This document shows positions 53,601 through 60,543 of a DNA stretch of 64,000 nt, piece after piece. Origin of the DNA: Atriophallophorus winterbourni (taxonomy: Eukaryota; Platyhelminthes; Trematoda; Plagiorchiida; Microphallidae); contig JACCGJ010000212.1 in NCBI GenBank assembly GCA_013407085.1, forward strand, positions 1 to 64,000, read 5' to 3'. Numbering within the stretch: the stretch's first letter is position 1; the number at the start of each line of letters is the position of its first letter. The notes beneath the pieces were generated by a model. It saw nothing but the letters and a program-made list of their open reading frames with translations. It made no database searches and had not been told where the DNA came from. The position numbers and the translations under genes were made by a program.

Positions 53601-56600
53601 ACGGGTGATCTTCAATGTATTTGTGCTCCACGTGTTGACTGGGGTCGTGATCGCCAGCCTCGGATTGCACCACGTACGAGGCCAACATGCAGTACGTCAT
53701 GAACGAACACGGCAGTCTGTGGAAATAAACATGCGTGGTTTGCAAAGCGAACGGGTTGGGTGGTAAAATAAGTTAACAAGCATTGGTTTGCGAATAAGGT
53801 CAAGAGGTGTACATGTTAGAGCAGTGAATGTGACACATTTTGTTTAGAGCGTGAAATGTATTATTGTGTACGTATGTGTGAAATCACAAGCCAGAGTCAT
53901 AGACTGCACATAGGCCAATATACTGTCAGGTTGCCCGCGCCTAGAAAGATATGAGAATGAAAATCGAAATGAGTGAATGAGGGTGCCAAACGATGTTCCG
54001 TAGAATCCACCTACGACACAAAGCAACAGAGCACCAACAAGTTAAACGTTTCTGTTTAGGACAAAGAATCAAGCGCATGCCGATCCGATATATGTAAATT
54101 TCCCGATCATAAAAAATCTACTGTGGGTTTGAGTTAGCTGTCACTTTTAATTGAACGCTCAGGCGATTTCATTCGAACTGGTTCCAGCTGAGCTCTCGCC
54201 AAGCTGGGTCCGATCCACCGACCCTACCCAAATGCACATCGCTCAATGACTGATATCACACATTTAGCCCTGTTTCAATATCCGATGTATTTTTTTATAG
54301 ATTTCAGTGGTTGTTACCATCCTTCTTGGCACTTCCTACGCTTTTTGTAGCGTAATGTGGTGTTTTACAGGCCGTCATTGACTCTTTTCATTAGTGCACC
54401 TGACGTTGTCTAAAGTACGAATAGGACGTGGCGGGGGTATGTGCGTTGCTGTATCCGACTCCTAGTTACGTGACGGAGGCCGCTTAAATCATGAACACCG
54501 GATAATAAAGAAAACAGATACATTTAAAACGGTCAACACACAGTAAAACAACTTTCGTCACACAATGGAAAGGGCTGAGAAAACTAGCTTGGGTCGACGC
54601 AATGGAATGTTTAATATATTTGAACACATATTTTTCTTCTCCGTATTCAACAAGGAGCGCAGTCATTCACTTAATTTTTCTTACCGGGTAGGGTAAAACC
54701 TGACAAAGCGAGAAGTAATTGCGCAATTTGCGGTTTTACACATCACAAACTACAAATAGGTCGAGCTGACGAGTTTCACGCTGAAGTTGCGGCACATGCA
54801 TGTGGGGGTTCACTTTTTGCAAGATCATTAATTTGGGACAAAATGCATGGACAAATTAGGCTGGGGTCATGCAAAGCGCAGTATGAAGCACGGACAGGGA
54901 TACTGTTAGACCTAATGTGGTAGAGGTACAATTGCAAGTTAAACTGAGACGACTAGGTGTGTATGTATGTCTAGGCCTGGACAACCTGTCAGTATCTTAG
55001 CCCACGTGCAGTCTTTGACTGTGCAGCACTTTGCCTGGATCAGCCTTGTGCTTTCATACATGAAATCAGAAGACCGGAGTCAAGGAAAGTATCGGGTAGA
55101 TATAGCATGTACATGGTCTGAGATGCTGTCTGGTTGCCCATACATAGACAAGAAATGCCGGAAAATCAAGAGGGATAAAGGTTTGTCTCGTGAGACTTCC
55201 GAGGTCACAAGATGTGTGAGCACTACAGGCGTCCGATCACTGACGCTCAACACCTTAGATATTAACGATATCTTCATATTGAAATTACCCGAGAATTTAC
55301 GCCACAAAGGAATAACGGCAGAAACTTACTGTCCACTGACGAGATCTTGACGAACTTGCAGACAAAGATAGTAACGGGTTATATCTTCTCGGATCGAATC
55401 GATATCATACGGATAGAATTTAACTTGAAATTCAAAAAGCCAATTGCTGCCTGCCAATAAAGAATGGAGTTACAATGTACATGATTTCACAAATAGGAAA
55501 ACTGGGCACACAAATAAAAAGCTGTATTTATTCAAAAGGCTTCGTATCTTTTGTCAGAAAAGATATCTACGCATTCAGGAAGCGAAAGGTATTGTAATTC
55601 CAGATTGACAGTTGCTAGTCCCGAGAGCCATCGTGGCTTAATGTGTGTGGGTTTAGACTTACTTTTACTTTTGTGCGACTATCTCCTCCTGGAGGATGAG
55701 TCGGCTTCAATGAAGGGTCTTGGGAATTTGGGTACAAAGCGGCGTCACTAGCACCACTCGGTTTGAGGGAAGGATTTACATTACCTCGGCAGGAGCAGCA
55801 CTACGTCATGGAAGCGACACTTGTTAGATTCAGCGGAAGATATTCCGCGACTTAAAGAATTTTAACCAAGCTGTTTGCATGTCTCAAAATACTTGAGACG
55901 TTAGCCTTAATTCACGCTGGATGAGAGTAAAACCACGACCGGCGTGATGCACTTTTTGATGACAAAAATGTACAGTCATTCCACGCTGGTTTCGCCAATC
56001 GATTTTTTTCTTTTAGATTATTTAATGATTTGTGATTTGTCCTATGACAGAACCAGACCAAACAAATAACGGTAAAAAAATCAACTAAACCAGAACGCCA
56101 ACTTACTTTTCAATTGTTTTGAAATTTTCTTGTGCATTTTTAACCAATACTAAAAAGACAAACAGAAATATGACTAAATCTGAATCAATAAAACGCAAAG
56201 TTGATGCATAGAAAGGTTACAATAACGAAAGCGCAATGCCCACATGCCCGTTGGTTCGTGGATGAAACGCTGAAAGTTACCCGAGAATTGTATAAATATT
56301 CTATCGAGGACAATTTTAACGGATGATCTGATGCAAGAGGCAGACTGACAGGACAGTTATTGCTTGTGATGTGTGATGTGAAAGCACAAGCCTGATCCAG
56401 GCAAAGTGCCGCACAGTCAAAGACTGCACGTGGGCTGAGAAACTGTCAGGTTGCCCAGGCCTAGACAGACATGACAAAAGAAATAGAAAATAAAATAGAA
56501 ATGGTAGTGAGACTCCAACGTGTTTCAGCATGCAGCCCACTACCGGTGGCCAATCAATTTAGTACGATATTATTGCTTGAGCCTTATATAAGATATACCA

Positions 56601-59493
56601 ACAGATAATAATTCAATTGCGTTTCTGATGACTAGTACGGGGTGCTGCTACAGATAGGAGCGAAAATTTAAACTAAATTCTATCATATACGGCGTAAAGG
56701 AAATCCAACAATCCCACACGTACAGATAAGACTTTTTCAAGCATAACTTTCGCTGATAGAAGTGACTAGTAGATTGATGTCATTTTTTATGCAGTTGAAG
56801 TATAGAACGTTGGCTAAGTTAAAAGGAGGAAAACTGCGGCGCTAGATTGCAAGCAGTTCGGGGCCATTTAGGAATATCTTGGAGAGTATTGTTTCTTAAA
56901 GCAAGACTCCAGCGCTGGAAAACATAAATGGACAGCAAATCGCAGACAAAGAGAGGTATCATTATATCAAGGGTGGGTGAGTGGATTGAAAACTTACCCA
57001 AGTATTTGTGGAATCGTAATAGGTTATACCAAAGTATTCCACTTCTAACAATCCAAGATGGTTGCAAACTGATTCAAAAAGTTGTTGACCGTATACGGCT
57101 TGCTACGTGTGAAAAGATAAAAAAGAAGACCGGTGAAACTGATTTTAGAAAAAATGACAGCATTAATGAGATACATGCAGATTAGCCAGTATAACGGTAT
57201 AAAATAGGAAACCCATAGTTGAGTAATGTCGTGTAGTCTCTGAGATCGCATTGAGCTGCTATACTTCCAGGTTACGTGGACATGGATGGCAGATTGGAAG
57301 ATCAATCGAAATGAGGCTGTAGTAAGTTCTGTCTGTGACTGTGTGGCACTTTGCCTGGATTAGGCTTGTGCTTTCATAAGTCATCGGTTGCGGTTCATTA
57401 CCGATGCTACTGTGTAACTTACGCAAGCGGAAAACAGTATACAGAAACAGCTAAGCGCCGTGAGAAGAAAAGCACAAGCGTAGTGTGGGGACACGATATA
57501 GAAGCAAGACTAACCGTTTATCTGATGAATCAAAATTAGGGAACGACGTAGGCTTTAGTCTGCAAGCTTTTACCAGAGACCAGGGCATACAAGTTCATCT
57601 TGGTTCACATACCAGTAGGCCTAATGGCAAGGATCGGATCTGCCATTTGTGGCGTCGATGTAAATTTATCAGATAAGTAAAACAAAAAATGCAGTATTTA
57701 AATCACGATGGCTGATGGCGCAAACTAGTGTTTTACTATCTTTAGTAAACAAAACAGCAGATAGAAAATGAAGGAAGTCACAATGCGGTAAACGCACATG
57801 CTGCTCACGCGTGGACTAGCCACTTCGAGACGTCATCGGGAGGACTTAAAAACAGGTCTAACTTGTGACCGTTTTTTTATTTGTATACCCATTCGATATT
57901 CCAACTTTTACACTACAGATAATGTTCTGGTGTTCTAGAAGATTAAAACCTGATTAATTGATCTGTCTGCTTCAATTTCTGAACGTGTGTACCATTATTC
58001 TGCGTAACCTAAACCAATTCTCACAAAAGCGTTTGGAAAATAACTGCTAAACACAATTATAATATAATGTGGTAGTGAATCGCAAATATAAGAACCGGTC
58101 ATGACAAGGAGAAAAAACTGAGCGAAGAAAAACGTCTTTCAAGTTGTAGCTCATGACCGTAAAGTACAGTAATATCCAGAATGGACGCAAACAAGTTAAA
58201 AGTGCAACTAAAGCCACTTCAATTGGCAAAAAGGTCTTATAAACAGTACATTCGACTAAGAAAAGGGTATATCACGAACATAATTTTCCTAAAATTGTTG
58301 TGGTTAACTTAATTTGATGGTTGAGAATTCGTGTACTCGAATGAAACCATCTTCTTCGTAAGCTAAATATAACACAACACCGGCAACAGAATTCCGATTG
58401 TGGGTAAATATTCGTGTCTACAATTCGCATCACATGTAGTACAGCAGTATAAAGTTTCATGGGTGTGCAGCATAAAAAGCATGTCGTTCTAGTAAATAAA
58501 CTAGAGTCCTGATGGGCTTTATTCGACAACTAGAAACTATGTAGACAGACCGAAAGAGCAGCACTCGTGCTTAACAAATATTGTTACGGGATAATGGACA
58601 AAATACGTTTCGATTTGTGTGTATGTAACATATACCGGAGCACAGTTTCGCGCAGTGAATGAAAGCACAAGCCTGATCCAGGCAAAGTGCCGTGCAGTTA
58701 CAGACTACACGTGGGCTAAGATACTGTCAGGTTGCCCAGGCCTAGACAGATATGAGAAATAGAGCATAAAGATGGTAGTGAGACTCCAGCGTGTTTCAGC
58801 ATGCAGCTCACGACGGGTGGCCAATCAATTTAGCACGGTGTTCGCGCAGTAATATACGGCAAATGAGCTCATCACCATGGCTTGTATAACGCACAAAACT
58901 AGAATATTGTTCGTTGTTCCACTGTATGTGATTTTAAAATTTTCTAAAAAAATTACACGATTCAGTGATGTACGATAAAAATTATGATTCACACAATATA
59001 CTAAATTGGCGCGAATAACTGATTATTGTTCGAAAATCTTTAGAATAAAAATGACGAATAAACACTTACATCTAGGCGAAACTCTCGTGGAGTTCCATCA
59101 AGCATTATTACCGTGCAATCGACGGTTTTTCCAGAGGGTTTGAAATTTGAACCAGGGGTGGTTGATCGACCACGAAGAGTGCCGACCATGGACCGAGAAG
59201 TTGTGCCAGTTAAAGTGCCAGTCTTGGCAACCACTGGAGATCCATTTGCTGCAGTCAACAAAGCCGTGCTAGACACGCTTTCCATACGGTGGAGTGTCTC
59301 TGCGTTCGAGGCATTGTTGCTCAGACGCCGCAAACTCAAATAATACTCTTTTTTCGGAAGTCTATCAGTGACTTCAATAGTACCATCCTCTAACTGACTC
59401 CATTGATGACCTTCCAGATGTGGTAAATTCACTGATTCTGCGGTCGTATCACCATCTGAAAGGTAACCGCTTGTCGCAGCCGGTTCCATAAAG
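29517..59493 (-). CDS. FERM (protein 4.1 type) - SPRY - SPRY protein, whole gene model
   Basis: Spliced gene read from high to low coordinates. The first thirteen exons (59070-59493, 56998-57102, 56107-56149, 55330-55450, 53534-53716, 51759-51846, 49222-49472, 47400-47572, 46690-47018, 44921-45281, 44591-44829, 44309-44518, 41571-41780) have matching phases and give 911 codons from the ATG at 59489. Domains: disordered Ser/Thr-rich N-terminus (1-120), FERM F1/F2/F3 (~121-405), FERM-adjacent remnant (~405-430), Gly/Pro-rich linker, SPRY1 (~542-715), SPRY2 (~734-911), then a disordered C-terminal tail encoded by the 38.9-29.5 kb exons. 4.1-type FERM domains bind membrane proteins and phosphoinositides and link them to actin; DDX1-like SPRY domains are protein-interaction folds. 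By inference this is a cortical scaffold. The FERM-SPRY join is supported by phase and homology only, so transcript data would settle it. The 3' exons also occur as a second assembled copy at 10.4-24.1 kb. Confidence 0.8.
30091..30123 (-). CDS. Exon 19: 33-bp microexon (contig B copy)
   Basis: Eleven codons (PDHSYADEFDE) lie between a strong acceptor (CCTTGTTTTACAG) and a GTGAGT donor. The length is a multiple of three and the phase is neutral. Acidic microexons like this are often alternatively included. It is identical in the other copy, in an intron region where the two copies otherwise differ. Confidence 0.55.
30185..30417 (-). repeat. SINE-A, near full length (contig B)
   Basis: Counterpart of 15208-15440 with several base changes. 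Confidence 0.85.
30418..30501 (+). mobile_element. RTE-like LINE fragment (contig B)
   Basis: Counterpart of 15441-15524. Confidence 0.55.
31834..31962 (-). CDS. Exon 18: charged C-terminal exon (contig B copy)
   Basis: 129 bp, 43 codons, phase 0 to phase 0, acceptor CTCACATTCAG, donor GTTCGT. The residues TESYVNEQGKLIRRTIERSE and VTTTKSIMRRF have the alternating Thr/charged pattern of the protein 4.1 C-terminal domain ('SETRIEKRIVIT'). The resemblance is weak and is offered as inference. The exon is identical in both assembled copies although its flanking introns differ. Confidence 0.68.
32280..32438 (+). repeat. SINE-A, 5'-truncated (contig B)
   Basis: Counterpart of 17299-17457. Confidence 0.85.
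33070..33453 (-). CDS. Exon 17: large disordered tail exon (contig B copy)
   Basis: 384 bp, 128 codons, phase 0 to phase 0, acceptor CTCACATTCAG, donor GTGAGT. It is Ser/Pro/Gly-rich throughout (for example VALSSSPIASGAARHFPIGG and SPSSTVSRLSASQLTSPETS) and ends VISNGEIV. Ser-Pro and Thr-Ser runs are plausible phosphorylation sites. It occupies the position of the spectrin-actin-binding and variable regions of vertebrate 4.1 proteins, but I see no sequence match to them. Confidence 0.72.
33701..33845 (+). mobile_element. SINE-B insertion with 14-bp target-site duplication
   Basis: A 145-bp segment flanked by AGATAGAGTTTGTT on both sides (33687-33700 and 33846-33859). The other assembled copy has a single AGATAGAGTTTGTT at 18706-18719, i.e. 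the empty site. The internal sequence matches the SINE-B copies at 1.1 and 4.5-4.8 kb. Confidence 0.85.
35206..35448 (-). CDS. Exon 16 candidate: tail exon (contig B copy)
   Basis: The donor GTGAGT after codons for LDSVFN is clear. The acceptor is uncertain. CTTACTCACAG at 35449 gives 243 bp in phase 0, while a later site (GATTCCGCAG) gives 139 bp but breaks phase with exon 15. The downstream part (SDRPYSMLHADGVIYNHQPR) looks like disordered linker. The upstream hydrophobic part is less convincing. Confidence 0.45.
36295..36363 (-). CDS. Exon 15: 23-residue exon of the tail (contig B copy)
   Basis: 69 bp, phase 0 to phase 0, acceptor CATCCTTTTTAG, donor GTAAGT. It encodes RKIKGWSYIDPSALEPALRQ plus QLL. 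There is no domain match, but the composition, both strong splice sites and the neutral phase make it a likely coding exon in the C-terminal tail. Confidence 0.55.
36783..36979 (+). repeat. SINE-A (contig B)
   Basis: Counterpart of 21581-21777. Confidence 0.85.
38914..38982 (-). CDS. Exon 14 candidate: basic 23-residue exon (contig B copy)
   Basis: 69 bp, 23 codons, phase 0 to phase 0. It lies between a good acceptor (TCTTATATCCTCAACCAG) and a GTATGT donor. The residues PDWTPVCFASANQLQRARRR show no recognised domain. The support is splice sites plus phase only. It could be an alternative cassette, as 4.1 genes often have, or a chance match. Confidence 0.4.
39494..39670 (+). repeat. SINE-A
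   Basis: GCCGTGCTAAATTAATTGG through GTGCTTTCATGCATACATAC, with one internal deletion. Confidence 0.85.
40615..40853 (-). repeat. SINE-A, full length
   Basis: GTATGTATGAAATGACAAGC through CACGATAGCACATTAGTGC. It lies in the intron after SPRY2. Confidence 0.9.
41571..41780 (-). CDS. Exon 13: SPRY2, second half
   Basis: 210 bp, 70 codons, acceptor ATCGTTTCAG, donor GTAAGT. It encodes FTKGDVIGCFLDTIDRTVKW, SKNGVDLG, LPAFFPTVSL and VEFNFGYQSF, which complete the second SPRY fold. The 2.5-kb intron before it is filled with SINE-A copies. Codon 911 of the model ends here in phase 0. Confidence 0.9.
41981..42180 (+). repeat. SINE-A
   Basis: TGTTGTACAGCTAACATCGT through GGCTTGTAGTTTCATAACAT. Confidence 0.88.
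42621..42830 (-). repeat. SINE-A, old copy
   Basis: TGTATGAAATCACAGGC...CAAGTTGCCCAAG...CACGGTGTTAAC; recognisable in order but with many changes. Confidence 0.7.
43682..43890 (+). repeat. SINE-A, old copy
   Basis: TTCGTGCAGCACTTCTGTAC, AGACCTGATCAACTTGACAG and CTGTGCGGCACTTTGC appear in the right order and spacing. Confidence 0.65.
43938..44125 (-). repeat. SINE-A, very diverged, with long TGTA tail
   Basis: A TGTATGTATGTATGTATATA run is followed by GAAATCATGAAC and a diverged body with ATACTGTCAAGGTG and AGACAGATATAAGAG. Confidence 0.55.
44309..44518 (-). CDS. Exon 12: SPRY2, first half
   Basis: 210 bp, 70 codons, phase 0 to phase 0. Acceptor AATTGTAG, donor GTAGGT. It contains GRYYFEV, GLCRVGWSTEEGNLDLGS, YGYGYGAD and HNNEIDNYGE, each a near copy of the DDX1 SPRY blocks ('HNKQFDNYGEEF'). 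SPRY2 keeps the conserved 'DNYG' that SPRY1 has changed to 'HDYG'. Confidence 0.9.
44591..44829 (-). CDS. Exon 11: end of SPRY1 and lead-in of SPRY2
   Basis: 239 bp, acceptor CATTTGAAG, donor GTTGGT. It finishes SPRY1 with LLFNFGDQPFAFPP, equivalent to DDX1 'LKFNFGEEEFKFPP'. It then starts SPRY2 with MGWRLNPFDASTGIDVAPDG and RGWQGCRANQ, which match the same DDX1 lead-in more closely than SPRY1 does. One exon therefore holds the boundary between both domains, so they belong to one protein. Confidence 0.9.
44921..45281 (-). CDS. Exon 10: SPRY1 core
   Basis: 361 bp, acceptor CTACGTTGTAG, donor GTGAGT, phase 0 in and phase 1 out. It begins GCRANKG and carries the SPRY core YYFEATCLEDGLIRVGWS, SLDLGTDNCGFGFGAD, VGCLLDLVKGSVSW and NGKE. 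This is far closer to the DDX1 SPRY ('YYEV...GLCRVGWST..ASLDLGTDKFGFGFGG') than to B30.2/TRIM or ryanodine-receptor SPRYs. A Ser/Gly-rich loop between the Gly-Phe repeat and 'HDYG' is longer than in DDX1. Confidence 0.9.
46487..46604 (+). repeat. SINE-A, internally deleted
   Basis: Contains GTGTCTAGGCCTGCGTAACCTGACAG joined directly to TGCGGCACTTC. It lies in the intron between exons 9 and 10. Confidence 0.6.
46690..47018 (-). CDS. Exon 9: disordered linker and start of SPRY1
   Basis: 329 bp, acceptor CATACCTAG, donor GTAAGC. The first ~75 residues are Gly/His/Pro-rich and disordered. The end (WKSSLADRTSGLGIDAGG, then RGSGWQ) aligns with the DDX1 SPRY lead-in 'WQMNPYDR...IGSDGL...' and its Trp. 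The DDX1-type signature 'W.GCRA.KG' runs across the junction into exon 10 without a gap, which supports this splice strongly. Confidence 0.82.
47400..47572 (-). CDS. Exon 8: FERM-adjacent stretch and Pro/Gly linker
   Basis: 173 bp, acceptor CATCCAACAG, donor GTGAGT. Its first base completes the Arg of 'HHAFFR' from exon 7. PVKPSFLPSFATRKYHYR then aligns with the FERM-adjacent 'PKSKFLALGSKFRYSGRT' of vertebrate 4.1 proteins. After that comes a Pro/Gly-rich linker (SPPGAGGTGPPRPL). It leaves one base over, which completes Tyr with exon 9. This exon ties the FERM part to the SPRY part. Confidence 0.82.
47573..49221 (-). other. Intron 7, nothing recognised except a SINE-A scrap
   Basis: 1.65-kb intron between exons 7 and 8. 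Strongly A-rich on the plus strand, with no coding signature beyond the SINE fragment at 48.4 kb. Confidence 0.6.
48376..48428 (-). repeat. SINE-A 3' fragment
   Basis: CATGTATGTATGAAAGCACA then AGCCTGATCCAGGCAAGGTG; only the 3' end of the element. Confidence 0.8.
49222..49472 (-). CDS. Exon 7: FERM F3 (PH-like) lobe
   Basis: 251 bp, acceptor CCTTTGTAG, donor GTTCGT, phase 0 in and phase 2 out. It encodes the PH-like lobe: DVNLGVYHGGILLYRNRVRL, then WPRMITLSYRRRNFLLTLRP, and it ends AKRLYTTCVEHHAFF. All are close to the protein 4.1 'LGV...G.LVY....R.....WP....SYKR..F...RP' and 'AAKKLWK.CVEHH.FFR' blocks. The lobe looks full length. Confidence 0.93.
49858..50712 (-). mobile_element. Non-LTR retrotransposon reverse-transcriptase remnant
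   Basis: In broken frames the minus strand encodes CEGCPLSTVLFNYVVHWIM (RT motif 'GCPLSP.LFN'), DYADVLG (the YADD site, last Asp lost), KVGLEINAAKPRHF, then ILLYGYETWPLRSQDVRSLE and VFDHRFLG, the usual RT-to-C-terminus run of RTE-like LINEs. At least two frame changes make it a dead copy. It lies in intron 6 in the same direction as the host gene. Confidence 0.85.
50832..51045 (+). repeat. SINE-A
   Basis: GTGCACGGTGCCGTTCGACT through GGATCAGGCTTGTGCTTTCA. It is followed at once by a second SINE-A in the same direction. Confidence 0.85.
51066..51272 (+). repeat. SINE-A, second of a head-to-tail pair
   Basis: AATGTGCAATCATGCAGTAC through GTGGATTAGACTTGTTATTTC. More diverged than its neighbour, so the two probably inserted separately. 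Confidence 0.8.
51759..51846 (-). CDS. Exon 6: end of FERM F2 lobe
   Basis: 88 bp, acceptor TTTTCTTTCAG; the donor is the non-optimal GTTCGT. The residues GKTPEEADRLFLHNARILAL then YGVDLHKVK correspond to the 4.1 signature 'G.TPAEAD..FL.NAKKL.MYGVDLH.AK', the end of F2 and the linker to F3. Confidence 0.92.
52301..52592 (+). repeat. Unclassified dispersed repeat, copy 1
   Basis: Shares ordered blocks with 59936-60215, among them GTGTCACACATCATAAC.AGCTTT and GTCTGCAACAAGACCG. It lies in intron 5. Family unknown. Confidence 0.6.
53366..53492 (-). repeat. Two SINE-A scraps
   Basis: CAAGCGTGGAACCAGGCAAAG at 53.37 kb and TATGAAAGCACAAGCCTGAT at 53.47 kb; only the 3' part of the family in each. 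Confidence 0.6.
53534..53716 (-). CDS. Exon 5: FERM F2 lobe
   Basis: 183 bp, acceptor TTCCACAG, donor GTGCGT. It encodes LPCSFMTYCMLASYVVQSEA followed by GDHDP, matching the 4.1-family 'LPCSF.T.ALL.SY..QSE.GD.DP', and continues through the F2 acyl-CoA-binding-protein-like helices to VKLHKLHR. It enters and leaves in phases that match exons 4 and 6. Confidence 0.92.
53866..53975 (-). repeat. SINE-A 3' half
   Basis: GTGTGAAATCACAAGCCAG then ATACTGTCAGGTTGCCCGCG and AGAAAGATATGAGAATG. Confidence 0.75.
54966..55062 (+). repeat. SINE-A 3' half
   Basis: TCTAGGCCTGGACAACCTGT through CCTTGTGCTTTCATACATG. Just right of it (55095-55150) is a minus-strand scrap with TGTCTGGTTGCCCATACATA. Confidence 0.8.
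55330..55450 (-). CDS. Exon 4: F1-F2 junction of the FERM domain
   Basis: 121 bp, acceptor TTGGCAG, donor GTAAGT. The residues FEFQVKFYPYDIDSIREDIT then RYYLCLQVRQDLVSG are the hallmark 'F.VKFYP.D...L.EDITRYYLCLQLR.DI.SG' signature of protein 4.1 FERM domains. This is the single most diagnostic exon for family assignment. The last two bases complete Gln with the first base of exon 5. Confidence 0.92.
55451..56106 (-). other. Intron 3, nothing recognised
   Basis: About 650 bp between exons 3 and 4. I see no repeat copy or coding signature in it. Confidence 0.6.
56107..56149 (-). CDS. Exon 3: 43-bp microexon finishing F1
   Basis: A 43-bp exon with acceptor TTTTTAG and donor GTAAGT, entering in phase 0 and leaving one base over. 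It encodes YWLKMHKKISKQLK, the family's 'WLD..K.I.KQLK' helix that links F1 to F2. The spare base completes a serine with exon 4. Phase and homology agree on both sides, so the call is firm despite its size. Confidence 0.85.
56376..56575 (-). repeat. SINE-A
   Basis: GTGAAAGCACAAGCCTGATC through GGCCAATCAATTTAGTACG. A young-looking copy in intron 2. Confidence 0.9.
56998..57102 (-). CDS. Exon 2: FERM F1 lobe, core
   Basis: 105 bp, 35 codons, phase 0 to phase 0. The acceptor ends CACACGTAG and the donor is GTAAGT. The residues GQQLFESVCNHLGLLEVEYF followed by GITYYD match the conserved 'G..LF..VC.HL.LLE.DYFGL.Y.D' block of protein 4.1 F1 lobes. This exon is too short to stand out as an open frame and was found by following the homology. 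Confidence 0.85.
57326..57380 (+). repeat. SINE-A 3' fragment
   Basis: GTGACTGTGTGGCACTTTGC then GGCTTGTGCTTTCATAAG. Confidence 0.8.
57575..57675 (+). mobile_element. RTE-like LINE scrap
   Basis: Encodes VHLGSHTSRPNG then RICHLWRRCKFIR, the decayed 'YLGS.ISP.G....RI..A...LRHLWRRRDIR' stretch that follows the RT domain in RTE-like LINEs. The middle is deleted. Confidence 0.6.
58657..58852 (-). repeat. SINE-A
   Basis: ATGAAAGCACAAGCCTGATC through AATTTAGCACGGTGTTCG. It lies in intron 1. Confidence 0.9.
59070..59493 (-). CDS. Exon 1: N-terminus and start of FERM F1 lobe
   Basis: The acceptor is a pyrimidine tract ending TTTAG at 59494, and the donor is GTAAGT from 59069. An ATG lies only four bases inside the exon (59489-59487), and the 140 codons from it end in phase 0. 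The first ~120 residues are Ser/Thr/Gly-rich and probably disordered. The last twenty, including VDCTVIMLDGTPREF, match the first strand pair of the 4.1-family F1 (ubiquitin-like) lobe. An upstream coding exon cannot be excluded because the frame stays open to the acceptor. The very short leader would also fit a trans-spliced leader acceptor. Confidence 0.8.
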
Positions 59494-59777
59494 CTAAAGA
59501 GAAGAAAATATGAGTAAAATATGAGGTTGAAAGACACGGGAAGCATGAAGTGTGAGAAGTGAGCATAAAACAAAGCATCACATACAAAACGTAACAGCAT
59601 GGAAAGACTACATAAAAGTGATGGGTGAATAGACACAGTAAAAAGAGATCTTCTCCTTTAAAGGAATAACTGCAGTCCAAGAAACTTATAAGACCACTTT
59701 GCGTAACTCAATTCCAGTTGATCTGTGTTCAACTGAAAAGAAGTTGTATGTGAAATATACATATTAACAACACCGCA

Positions 59778-59840
59778 GCCCATGTGTAGTTTTGAATCCT
59801 GTCACAGCGTTTGCCACCGGGCTTGTGATTTCATATATAC
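59778..59840 (+). repeat. SINE-A 3' fragment, diverged
   Basis: GCCCATGTGTAGT and GGGCTTGTGATTTCATATAT remain. Confidence 0.55.
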
Positions 59841-59935
59841 AGTGCAGAATATAAAAGAAAATATCATTGTAACTCATCACCATCATCATGGACAGCATAA
59901 CATCGATAGCAAGTACCGAGTGTGTAACTAAAATG

Positions 59936-60215
59936 CAACCATGACATGTTAAAATCCTAAAAATACGAGGAACGGTTGAACCGACAAAGCTAATGAACAT
60001 GTAGAAAATTAAACACAGACACACACGGATGAGGTACTTACACCTAGGATCAATCATGCATTTAAGCAAGTGTTGTGTACGAGTAGAGTGACATAAGCAC
60101 GACAGTGTCTTTGCGGCTTTTATTGTCACGCATCATAACTAGCTTTCCTCGCCACTTCACTTGACAACATAAAGATTAATCAAGCACCCTTACACGTCTG
60201 CAACAAGACCGCCAC
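59936..60215 (+). repeat. Unclassified dispersed repeat, copy 2
   Basis: Matches 52301-52592 (TTGTCACGCATCATAACTAG, ACGTCTGCAACAAGACCG). It is followed on the same strand by a retroviral-type protease fragment, so it may be leader or gag-region sequence of an LTR element. Confidence 0.6.
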
Positions 60216-60369
60216 TGAACACGATTTTGAGCCATATTGTAGCGTGGTGTAGGAATGACGGAAATGATTGCGTCAGGGCAGTTCAAGTCAACAAGTGGAA
60301 AAACATCTGGCCAATTATCACATTTCCGTTTCATTGGTCCAACAATAATTACGCACGCATGCTTATTGA

Positions 60370-60486
60370 ATATGTCTCGATTCATCTCTGAGGTCAACAA
60401 CTGTTGAAATCAACGGAATTTCCCTCCGTGCTCTTGTCGATACTGGGAGTTCTTGTAGTTCATGTACTCTCGTTCTAGATAAGTAA
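60370..60486 (+). mobile_element. Retroelement aspartic protease fragment
   Basis: A 38-codon open stretch containing VEINGISLRALVDTGSSCSS, with the 'L.DTGS' active-site motif of retroviral-type aspartic proteases preceded by the usual beta-strand 'V.ING...ALVDTG'. It ends at TAA. It points opposite to the neighbouring Gypsy RNase H, so the two were rearranged or come from different insertions. Confidence 0.6.
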
Positions 60487-60543
60487 AACGTTACTTATTC
60501 TATACTAACGTGACTTCCTTTTGAACTCAATTCGGATCAGATT

